A DNA stretch of 40,630 bases from an archaeon BMS3Abin17. Lineage in GTDB: Archaea; Nanobdellota; Nanobdellia; Pacearchaeales; GW2011-AR1. This document shows positions 8,902 to 18,500 of the stretch, in pieces. Location of the stretch: assembly GCA_002897655.1 (NCBI GenBank), contig BDTJ01000007.1, positions 1-40,630 on the forward strand, written 5' to 3'. The first letter of the stretch is position 1, and every line of letters begins with the position of its first letter. The translations under genes were made by a program, and so were the position numbers. The notes beneath the pieces were generated by a model. The model was not told where the DNA came from. It worked only from the letters and a program-made list of their open reading frames with translations, and searched no databases.

Positions 8902-9111
8902 TTAAATAATCTCCACAACCTTTTTTCTAGAGGTGAGGCCTGATTTAATTTTAATTTGCTTCTTAAAATGTTTAGTGAGTAATTTAATAAGCTCTGTATT
9001 AGCCTTACCTTCACTTGCAGATTTTTTTAGATTAACTACAAACTCTTTGTTACTAATCTCTTTTATTTCTTGTCTTCCTGAATTCGGCCTCACTTTAACA
9101 TTAATTATCAT
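8902..9111 (-). CDS. DUF167/YggU family protein
   Basis: VKVRPNSGRQEI...VNLKKSASEGKANTELIKLLTKHFK...IKSGLTSRKKVVEI. Confidence 0.85.
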   Translation of the reverse strand: MIINVKVRPNSGRQEIKEISNKEFVVNLKKSASEGKANTELIKLLTKHFKKQIKIKSGLTSRKKVVEII

Positions 9112-9165
9112 ATAATCTATAAAAAATTAATAATGTTTATATAACTTACTTAACATTTAAAGATA

Positions 9166-9678
9166 ATGATAAATAAAATAAAACCAAACATATGGCAGTT
9201 CATATTCAGAGAATTTGGCTCTTGTGTATATTTAATTAAGATTAATAACCAAAATATTCTCGTAGATACAGGTTCTTCTGATAATAAACACGAACTCTTA
9301 AGTGATTTAAAAGAATTAAACATAAAACCAGAACAAATAGGCATGGTTCTGTTAACACACAATCACTGGGACCACGAGGGCAATATCAGCCTTTTCAGGA
9401 ATGCCAGAGTATATGGCAATAAAAAAGATTTTAAAGATAAGAAAATAACAGACATATATAAATTAAAGATAAAAGAAATAAAAATAATAGACACTCCAGG
9501 CCATACTCCCGGAAGTATCAGTCTTCTTTATCAGGATGTTCTATTCTCTGGAGATACCTTGTTTCACAACGGCATTGGAAGAACAGATTTTCCAGAATCC
9601 TCTCATAAAGACATGATAAAATCTTTAGAAGAACTTAGGGGGATAGACTACAAAATCTTACTCCCGGGTCATACATAA
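9166..9678 (+). CDS. MBL-fold metallo-hydrolase
   Basis: LVDTG, THNHWDHEG, DTPGHTPGSISL, LFSGDTLF, LLPGHT. Confidence 0.9.
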   Translation: MINKIKPNIWQFIFREFGSCVYLIKINNQNILVDTGSSDNKHELLSDLKELNIKPEQIGMVLLTHNHWDHEGNISLFRNARVYGNKKDFKDKKITDIYKLKIKEIKIIDTPGHTPGSISLLYQDVLFSGDTLFHNGIGRTDFPESSHKDMIKSLEELRGIDYKILLPGHT

Positions 9679-11127
9679 TCCAAACTTCTTTTTATGAATT
9701 GTTAATTTAAGTTTTCTCTTATGCCCTTCTCTTCTTATCAGGATGATGATTATGATTATCAAGATGCATAAGATAAAAATCATTAAAAGCCATATTAAAA
9801 GGGATATTTTTTCAAGTTTGAATGAATCATAACTGCTTGCACCCAACTCTCCATAAGTCACTTTTGCATAAAATACGTAATCGCCTATCCTATCATATTT
9901 TGAAGTTTCTAAAAACACTCTTTTACTAAAACTTCCATCCATTACAATAGTCTCTTTCTTAGGATTATAAGTTAAATTATTAAAATCAACAATAGAATAT
10001 TCCAAGTTCACAGTAATTTCCCCAAAATCACCTAAGTCAGTAATAATAATGTCTGCTATAACTTTATTTCCTGGAACAACATATTTTCTCAAAACCTTTG
10101 TTTCTATATCAAAAAGAGAGGATTTATCTTTTAAATCAAAGACAACATTAATATTTCTTGTAATGCTTCCTGAATTAAATTTGATTTTTCCTGTATAAAC
10201 ATCAGCCCTTTCTCCTTCAACCGCATAGATATCAAGGTAAACCTCCTTAGATTTTCCGACTCCTAAAGGAAAAGATTCTATTCTAGGAATAATAAATTTC
10301 CCTAAATTTGTTACTGTAACATTAATCACTAAATCTTCTGTTCCATTGTTAGTTATAACTAATTTTTTCTGGAAAGTATTTCCTTTTTCTATCTCAATCT
10401 CTAAAAGAGTTTCATCTAATTTAAAGTCCGGACCAATTGTTATTGGTGCAGGAGTAGTTGCTGCACCCCCATCCCCTCCACCACCTGAACTAGAACTTGA
10501 GCTTGTAGAAGAAGAACTTGCTCCCTCACTTATAGAATAATAAGTAATATTTGGACCACCAAAAGCAGTTGTAGTAAAAGTTACTGTCCCTCCTGTATTG
10601 CTCACTAATGTGCAGATGCTTGCAGGACATGTTGCCCCGTTTCTATTAATTATGGGTGTTGTGAATGCTGTATTATATAATGCGATAGTTGCCGACTTGT
10701 TAAGAGAGGCAAATAAACTAACATCAATTGTTAGATTATTACTGGAAATCTCAACATTGCTATCTAAATCAATAATCCGATTATATGCTGTCCCATTAGC
10801 ATCCTGAGTTAAATTAATTATTGGAGTAAATGTTATCTTTCCATAAGAAGAGTCTTCTAAGATTAGGCTAGAGATGGTCTCTAATGCAGCATTGCCTAAA
10901 GATGTAAAGTTGGTTGTATCTCCGTTAAATTCAGTTGCAAGAACTGTTATTTTTTGAGATTGAGTGACTGAGAAGTTAATTTGACTCGATAAAATTGATG
11001 GCGCAAAGCCTGTCATAATCTTATTGCCTAATGAAGGAATATCAAGCATATAAATATTTATCAATATGATTAAGACAAAGATTATTAAAATAAATAATAA
11101 AGACAGTTTCCCCTTTTTTTTACTCAT
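9658..11127 (-). CDS. Surface protein with Ser/Gly linker and C-terminal TM anchor
   Basis: N-terminal hydrophobic segment, SSSSSTSSSSSSGGGGDGG linker, C-terminal TM plus basic tail; paralog of 28205-29380. Confidence 0.8.
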   Translation of the reverse strand: MSKKKGKLSLLFILIIFVLIILINIYMLDIPSLGNKIMTGFAPSILSSQINFSVTQSQKITVLATEFNGDTTNFTSLGNAALETISSLILEDSSYGKITFTPIINLTQDANGTAYNRIIDLDSNVEISSNNLTIDVSLFASLNKSATIALYNTAFTTPIINRNGATCPASICTLVSNTGGTVTFTTTAFGGPNITYYSISEGASSSSTSSSSSSGGGGDGGAATTPAPITIGPDFKLDETLLEIEIEKGNTFQKKLVITNNGTEDLVINVTVTNLGKFIIPRIESFPLGVGKSKEVYLDIYAVEGERADVYTGKIKFNSGSITRNINVVFDLKDKSSLFDIETKVLRKYVVPGNKVIADIIITDLGDFGEITVNLEYSIVDFNNLTYNPKKETIVMDGSFSKRVFLETSKYDRIGDYVFYAKVTYGELGASSYDSFKLEKISLLIWLLMIFILCILIIIIIILIRREGHKRKLKLTIHKKKFGLCMTRE

Positions 11128-11179
11128 TTAATAAAAATGGAATCATATTTTAAATATCTTTCTTAATAAAAACTCTTAA

Positions 11180-11605
11180 TTAAAATGCCCTCTTAAATAC
11201 AACCTCCAGAATCCCAGAATAATTTCCATAACTTGCATCTTGGGGAGCAACAGCAGCTACGCTAATTATCTCTTTTTCCCCTGCATCTAAAGAAACTATA
11301 TTTTCAAAGATTAGGTATTCTGCAACATCTCCTTTTATCTTGAGAATAGATTTAATCGGGAAATTATAATTATTTTCAACAACAATACTTCTTTGAGCAC
11401 TTGAACCAGGAGTAATTGTCCCGAAAGTAAGAGCTGTTTCATTAACATCAAAACCGCTACTATTACCTATATTTAATTTGACATGAACTTTGTTCTTATC
11501 AAGAATAACATTACTTCTTACATTTAATAATGCTAAAAATAAGATGAGACTTATAATAAAGATAAGAACCACCAAATAATAAACTTTATCTCCTTTTTTT
11601 TGCAT
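11180..11605 (-). CDS. Secreted or membrane-anchored beta-sandwich protein
   Basis: N-terminal TM; NETALTFGTITPGSSAQRSIVVENNYNFP pattern. Confidence 0.65.
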   Translation of the reverse strand: MQKKGDKVYYLVVLIFIISLILFLALLNVRSNVILDKNKVHVKLNIGNSSGFDVNETALTFGTITPGSSAQRSIVVENNYNFPIKSILKIKGDVAEYLIFENIVSLDAGEKEIISVAAVAPQDASYGNYSGILEVVFKRAF

Positions 11606-12734
11606 TTTTAAGTAAATACCTCCTTATAAAATAAACAACTACAACTAAGAATATTGTTCCCCCTAGAACATATATCACTGTATTATCTGTTTCTTTGATA
11701 AATTCTATTTGGACTAATTTTGTTATGCTTTTTCCAACATCTTTGCCATAATAAATAACAGTTATGTTTGCATTATAAACTCCCTCTGTAAAATTACTTG
11801 TGTCAAAATATCCTGTAATTGTTTTTTCCTCCCATGCATTTAAATTTGTTGAAGTTGTCTTAAAATCAATTAGTTTATCTGAATCGTTAAATATAAAAAC
11901 TTCTGCATATGCTCCATCTATCTCTTCATTCCAACTACTTTCTAGATTAATATCAAACTTTTCAAGTCCTTTAATAAAAATCTGTCTTGTGTAATCTGTA
12001 ATATTAATAAACAAATAACCTATTCTAAAATTAGTCATTGAAATTGCTACCTTTCCATAATCTACACTAGCAATTGCAATATATTTCCCAGGATTATAAT
12101 TTGAGGTATTAAGGGTCTTAGACAATTCTAATCTTCTCTGGCTTTGTATAAAAGTTTCTCCAAGATATAATATCTCAATTGTTTTGTTATCAATAGATAG
12201 AATCTCTATTTGAGGGTTTGCAGTTATATTTTCCTTACCCTCGCTATTTATGCTTAATTCAAGATTAACTAATTCACCAATATTTACATCATTAGTTCTA
12301 AGAGAAATCTCAAGATATCTCCCAGGATAAGGAACAAATATCCTTATTATTGCTGTGATAGCAACTGAGGTTCCTATTGTTGTTCCTTTGGATTTTTCTT
12401 TATCAACTTTTTCAGTAGCAGAAATTCCAATTGTGTGCATTCCTGGTTTTTCTATAGATTGCGGTAGTTTTAATGTAACAGTAAAGCTTCCACTTCCAGT
12501 AATTTCCTTTTGGTCAATTGTTACATATTCCTTTAAATCTCCTCCAGCAGATACTGATATCTTCTTATCAGAGCCTGAACTAAAAACACTATAAGCAATA
12601 ACCTGCTCTAGTCCTGGCTCAAAATTATAATCAATCTTAGCAGGAACAATGCCTATTGCAGAAATAATATTCATTAACACAATAACTAATACTCCCAAGC
12701 ATAAGGACAAATAAAACCTCTTTTTTATTCCCAT
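11586..12734 (-). CDS. Ig-like surface protein with C-terminal TM
   Basis: Signal peptide, repeated beta-sandwich pattern, TM plus KKRR tail; paralog of 13770-14981. Confidence 0.75.
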   Translation of the reverse strand: MGIKKRFYLSLCLGVLVIVLMNIISAIGIVPAKIDYNFEPGLEQVIAYSVFSSGSDKKISVSAGGDLKEYVTIDQKEITGSGSFTVTLKLPQSIEKPGMHTIGISATEKVDKEKSKGTTIGTSVAITAIIRIFVPYPGRYLEISLRTNDVNIGELVNLELSINSEGKENITANPQIEILSIDNKTIEILYLGETFIQSQRRLELSKTLNTSNYNPGKYIAIASVDYGKVAISMTNFRIGYLFINITDYTRQIFIKGLEKFDINLESSWNEEIDGAYAEVFIFNDSDKLIDFKTTSTNLNAWEEKTITGYFDTSNFTEGVYNANITVIYYGKDVGKSITKLVQIEFIKETDNTVIYVLGGTIFLVVVVYFIRRYLLKNAKKRR

Positions 12735-12842
12735 ATCTTAATATATTAAAATATGTTTTTATATCTTACTAATAATAAAAAAATATGAGATATTCCCAGC
12801 CAATATTCTTATTGAACATAAATCTCAATGATATTCAAGAAA

Positions 12843-13472
12843 TTAAATTGTGGTTGCATTAGCAGTTATAGTAACTCCTTTTGCACCTGGTGCAGCATCT
12901 TGAGGAATTTCTAATCTTAAATCTATTCTTAAAAGGTCGCTTGCAGCATCATTACTGAGATTCCAACATGCAAGTTGAGAAGTAATATTTGCATCAGTAA
13001 AGGAAGTTATATTAGTAGCATTATTAGTTCCACCATTACTACAAGAACCCTCTTCGGCATTTGAAACATTCCATTGAAAGATTGGTCCATTACCAGCTGT
13101 CCCGCCTATAAACTGAGTTGAATTTTTATCTGCTGATAAATTTATAGTAACATCATTATTCCCGTCATTTCTAAGAGTAAGCCCTGTGCTAACAGTAGCC
13201 CAATTAGTCCCATTTATTGTATTTCCCACTGTATCTAAGACAGCAAAAGTTATTGGAGATTCATTTACATAACCACTCCCCCAACTTATATTTGAAATAA
13301 CAAAAGTAATGCTTGCTGCACCCTGAACAGTCAGGTTTGCTGTTGCTGTATCAGTTGCATAACCTGTTAAAGCCTGGATATCTCCAACCTTGTTTATTGT
13401 AACTATTAAATTAATTGCCGCAAGACTAACTGCAACAACTGCCACAATCATAAGGAGATTAGTTGACTTCAT
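12843..13472 (-). CDS. Secreted pilin-like or small surface protein
   Basis: N-terminal hydrophobic helix followed by Asn/Thr-rich beta domain. Confidence 0.65.
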   Translation of the reverse strand: MKSTNLLMIVAVVAVSLAAINLIVTINKVGDIQALTGYATDTATANLTVQGAASITFVISNISWGSGYVNESPITFAVLDTVGNTINGTNWATVSTGLTLRNDGNNDVTINLSADKNSTQFIGGTAGNGPIFQWNVSNAEEGSCSNGGTNNATNITSFTDANITSQLACWNLSNDAASDLLRIDLRLEIPQDAAPGAKGVTITANATTI

Positions 13473-13666
13473 TCTGCCCCCCCTGCAGGATTTGGCTGTA
13501 CAACCAAGCTAACACTTGCAGCCCCGTTATCCTCATCTGGGACAATATTAGGAGTTGTTGCATTTTCTAATTCATCAACACTTAAGTTAGAAGTAATTAA
13601 AACAGAAGCAACAGATAAAACTATTGCCACTAATAATAAAACAACAATAAGCTTTTCTCTATCCAT
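13469..13666 (-). CDS. Small membrane-anchored protein
   Basis: 65-aa ORF with N-terminal TM; stop overlaps next gene start. Confidence 0.55.
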   Translation of the reverse strand: MDREKLIVVLLLVAIVLSVASVLITSNLSVDELENATTPNIVPDEDNGAASVSLVVQPNPAGGAE

Positions 13667-13769
13667 ATTCCTCTTTAATATTTTAACCCCTTTGTAATAT
13701 TTACAACAAGAAAATCTTATTTATAAACTTTACTACGATTAAATAATAGATATAGAAGATATATAATAA

Positions 13770-14981
13770 TTACGTCTTTCTTCTTTTCATCATCTTTTTA
13801 ACCACAATAAACCAGATTATATTGACAACAATTAATAATATGATGACCATGATTAAGATGTTGGTTAAACTAAATGCGCCTCTTGATTTTACAGTAACAT
13901 GCCCTGTTATCCCCATGACTTTAATACTATCGTCAGTTATTTTCAATTGTATGTCTCTTTCTGTTGACCTTTCTCCGTACTTTAAGATAAGCTTTCCATC
14001 ATAGGTTCCTTTCTTAACACCTGCAGTATCCCAGTAAGCAATTATTTCCATCTTACTCAATGCACCTATCTCATAATTCGGGGATTTGAAATCAGCCATA
14101 ATCTCCCCTTCATCATTATATACGATTATATTCAGATAAACATCTTTCAAATCTTCTGACCATTTATTTTCTACAAAACTGTCAAACTTTGCAATCCCCC
14201 CTAATTCAAAATCTTTGATATTTATCTCCAGGATTTCTAAAAACATCTCTCCAACATTAAACTCTTTTGAAATACTGGTTGTTTCATCATCATATCTTAG
14301 TGTAACAACTGCCTTATATCTTCCAGGATTAACATCAAGCTTCCATTTTGCAACCATCTCTTTTCTCTCAAGACTGGCTAAAGATACTGAATCAGAGGTT
14401 ATTGTTTTTATCTTATCTCCAGCACCAGAATAAATATCTATAAGAGCTATTGCATCAACAATATCAAGCTTACCCCTGTTAATCACCGGGATTAAAAAAA
14501 TAATCTCTCTGTCTTCTGCAGATTCTATAACATTAACTTCTGCTTCTAAATATTTATTAGGATAAGGGACATAAACGTGCAATTGGGTTATAACAGCAAC
14601 AGTGGCTCCGACAAATGTTCCTTTTTGCTTTATATCCTTAGGAGTTTCCAATGCGACAATTTCTGTTTCATATTTTCCAGGCTCACTAAGTGATTGAGGC
14701 AAATCAATTGTATAAGTGAATGATTTTGATTCATCTGAGGATGAGAATTCTTCATAAACCTTTTCCAGAGTTACACTATTATTTAAATCTCCTCTTACAA
14801 AGAAAACAACAGACATATCCTTATTCTCTGAATTAATGATTGAAAAAGAAATTTCCTTGTGCAGGCCAGGCTGGAAATTAATTGTGGTTCTACCAGGTGT
14901 TATACCAAGAGCTAAAACACTATTGATACTCAAAAGTATGAATATGCCTGCAATTATTATTAATTTGAATTTAGTTTTCAT
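13770..14981 (-). CDS. Ig-like surface protein with C-terminal TM
   Basis: Signal peptide, GITPGRTTINFQPGLHKEISFSI..., C-terminal TM plus KKMMKRRKT; paralog of 11586-12734. Confidence 0.75.
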   Translation of the reverse strand: MKTKFKLIIIAGIFILLSINSVLALGITPGRTTINFQPGLHKEISFSIINSENKDMSVVFFVRGDLNNSVTLEKVYEEFSSSDESKSFTYTIDLPQSLSEPGKYETEIVALETPKDIKQKGTFVGATVAVITQLHVYVPYPNKYLEAEVNVIESAEDREIIFLIPVINRGKLDIVDAIALIDIYSGAGDKIKTITSDSVSLASLERKEMVAKWKLDVNPGRYKAVVTLRYDDETTSISKEFNVGEMFLEILEINIKDFELGGIAKFDSFVENKWSEDLKDVYLNIIVYNDEGEIMADFKSPNYEIGALSKMEIIAYWDTAGVKKGTYDGKLILKYGERSTERDIQLKITDDSIKVMGITGHVTVKSRGAFSLTNILIMVIILLIVVNIIWFIVVKKMMKRRKT

Positions 14982-15033
14982 TTTCCGATGTTTGTTTACA
15001 CCTCCTTGGGTGTTTGTATCTCATTTACAATTT

Positions 15034-15537
15034 TCATTTTTGCCTTCCCTCATATTTTGAATCTTTTTTTTCAGTCTCTTCTGAACTGCCAACCTCTAAA
15101 GTAAATTCTCCGGTAATCCCCTGGCTTTCTTTTGTGACATTTAAATCAACATTGCCTGAATTCTTTATCTCATAATTTTCTCCCCTTTCTTTCACTTCTA
15201 AGCCAACATGACTTTGTATTGTGAAATTCATCACCTCACTTTCTCTAAACCTGCTTTTAACCTTCCAGTAATATGTGCCAGGAGGCAATATAATATCTGA
15301 ATCTTCTTCAAGGATAATCGGGTCTGTAAAATCTTTATCAAAAGATAATATTACTTGCTCCCCATTTTCTATTTCAAAAACAAAATCTGGTTCTGAGATA
15401 GTCATTCCATGCAATGGGTAAATTTGATTCGGGGATAATGCAATAAACACATAAATCATAATTCCAAATACAAATACAGCTTCTGCTATAAGAATTTTTT
15501 TTGTACCCATTGTTTTTGTTAAATCTTTGATTTTCAT
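15034..15537 (-). CDS. Secreted or membrane-anchored protein
   Basis: N-terminal TM (KKILIAEAVFVFGIMIYVFIAL) and beta-rich domain. Confidence 0.6.
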   Translation of the reverse strand: MKIKDLTKTMGTKKILIAEAVFVFGIMIYVFIALSPNQIYPLHGMTISEPDFVFEIENGEQVILSFDKDFTDPIILEEDSDIILPPGTYYWKVKSRFRESEVMNFTIQSHVGLEVKERGENYEIKNSGNVDLNVTKESQGITGEFTLEVGSSEETEKKDSKYEGRQK

Positions 15538-15545
15538 TTCTCTTT

Positions 15546-18500
15546 TTATTCTGCCAGACTTGAAGTAAATGTAATTGTTGATGTTTTATTTCCTGGGGGT
15601 TCATCCAAAGGTATTGTCACTAATAAATCAATCTCAGCACTATCTGTTGCATCACTCCAGTTTATTTCTACTATTGTCATTTGAGTAGTATTAGGAACTT
15701 GTTCCCATGATGTCTGCGAAAATAACCAGTTAAAACTCCCATTTTCTAATGTGTTGTTATCAACCTTAAACTGAAAATATGATGAATTCCCTGAGATGCT
15801 CGTCCATAAATCTGTTGCATTCATTGTTATATTAGCCATACAATTACCATCATTCTGTAATAAGAAAGGTGTAGGAGAACCATCTGTTGTATTATCAGAT
15901 ACATCAGGCAACATTGAGCCAAAGCTGGTAAAATTAGTTGGCAAACTTATAATTACAACAGAACTAACATTTATTCTCCAAGGAGTGGTCCAATTTCCAT
16001 AAGTTGAACCCCCATCATCACTTGCCCGCACAGTCCAATTATAATAATCATTATTATCACTCAAGCATCTTAGATAAGGAGTTGGAGTGTAGTTTGAATC
16101 AGTAAGACCTGAATCAGTTCTTTCAGCATCTGAGCAAGTGCTTGCTCCAATCATAGTTAGATTTATCTGATAAGTCAAGCTATCACCATCTGCATCTGTT
16201 GAAGTCCAATTAAAGTCTGGTGTTCTGTCAGTAGTAAGATTATTATCTGGAGGAGTAACTAAAGTCACTGTTGGCAGGCTGTTTAAAATAGTTAAGTTGC
16301 TTGAGTTCAGCCAGGAACTATAACTTGTTCCGTCATAAATTCTTAAACTACAGCTCCAGTTCTCTGTTTTTGTTGTATTTGCATAATTCAAGATAGCACT
16401 AAATAAAGTTCCATTTGCATAACTATTGTTATAATCTAATGAAAAATCCAGGACAGTATTATTATACCATCTAACTGTAACATTCATCTTATCTAAATCA
16501 TCGTCGTCAAGTGTTGTTGAGCAATTCAGGTCAGATGTCGTGACATTCAAGGTGTCATTAGATAACAAACTAATTGCTGTTGAGTTTGAAGGGTCTGTAT
16601 TACCAAGAGCAACTGAAACAGTATCACTTGCTGTCTGGGTGATATACCCTCCTTTGCTACAAGTAGAATTCCAATCATAGCTTCCTGCTATTGAAAATGT
16701 CCTATTGACTTCCCATTTTCTCAAAGTATTATTCCATGTCATGTTATAAGAAGTTGAATCATTAAATTCTGCAATGCAGGTTACTGATTGAAGGATGTGG
16801 GCGTAGCCATTTCGGGATGCAACCGCAATATCACTAATCCCATCATTATTTATGTCAGATGTATCTATTGCAGGTGAATCTCCAAAATCATTTCCTCCTA
16901 TATTGCCTAAATTAAGTTCATAATTCCACAATAAGCTCCCAGATTTATTTAAGACCCATATGGTGTCGTCATTTTCACTGCTGAATATTATCTCATCATC
17001 CCCATCATCATTTACATCTCTAATAGATATTGACCATATAGAATCCTCATCTGCTAAACTTGAAGGAATTGTAAAGTTCCATAAATAAGTTGTGTCATTG
17101 TCAAATGCCCATATATATCCCGGACCCTGATTAATTGTTCCCCAGTCCCCAACAACAAAATCATCTTGCCAGCCATCATTATCCATATCAATTGCTGCAA
17201 TTTCACCAAAACTGCCTATTGGAATATTGTTGCTTAGTATAGCATCGCTTGCTGTATATGTCACATTATATGTCCCATTAAATTCAAAAACCCAGATATC
17301 ACTCGTTTCACCTACCACTACCTCATCTCTAAATCCATCATGGTCTAAATCAATAATCGCTAATGTATAAACAGTACCTAAATCAGTTGTATTGAATATT
17401 AAGGTTCCATTTTCTCCTATAAATGCCCAAACTCCTCCCTGAAACTCAGTAACTACAACAACATCATCTTCAAAACCATCTCTGTCTATATCTCCTATTT
17501 TAATTTCATTTAATTGACTGTAAGAGATGTCAGAAAGGTATGAACTGTTCCACAAAAGGGTCCAGTTATTGCCGTCTGACGTATTCCAGACACCAACACT
17601 ATGGTTTTGCCCATCTGCAACCCTATAAGCCACAAAAAAATCATCCTTTAAGCCATCATTATCCAAATCACCGATTTCAATATTATATACACTCGCCCCC
17701 AAATCACTGCTGTTCCATATCTTATCTCCGCTTTCATTAAATACCCATATATAACCTCCGGCATCTGCTAAAACAATATCATTTTCATAACTGTCATTGT
17801 CTAAATCTCCCACTTCAATTTCATAAATAGTGGAAATTGGTTCAGTTGCTCGTGCCAATAAACTGCCATTTGGATAATACAGCCATAAATCTCCACTCTC
17901 TCCAACAGCAACACAATCCTTCCTTCCTTTATTCTCACAATCAAAGAAGGCAACTGAAGCTACAGACGACCCAATATCACCACTATCCCAGATAACCTGC
18001 CCAATCTCATAATTATTTAATCCAATCCCCGAGACAGGCATTAAAGTTGAAGTATAATTAGCATAAAAATAAACCTGCTCACTAGTTGTTTTTCCTGTGT
18101 CATTTTCAATTACAATTGAAGTTGTATAACTTGCTACAGTAACACCACTTGCCAGAGTTTGATTATTATAACCAATAGTACTATAACAACTCACATTAAA
18201 GGAGTAAGTTCCAATTGGCATTCCGTCTCTGTGTGCTTCTGTGTTATTTACCATATAACCCCCGTCTGCAATCAATTCATACTGTGAAGTAGTTGGATTA
18301 AAGCTCATGTTTATCAAATCTTTCCAGCTTCCTGCCTTATTATGCCTAAACTCACACCAATAACTGCTTCCATTTAATGGACTCCCTGATGAATCTGTAT
18401 AATTTGCATAAAACTTAGAATAATTTGCATAAACTGTTGCTGAATCAGAATCATCCCAGATTGTTAAGCTTGATTCATTGCTCAAAACAGTATAACTTCT

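Noticed and set aside
9658-9678. 21-nt convergent overlap of the MBL gene and surface gene
   Set aside because: Short 3' overlaps are common in compact archaeal genomes.
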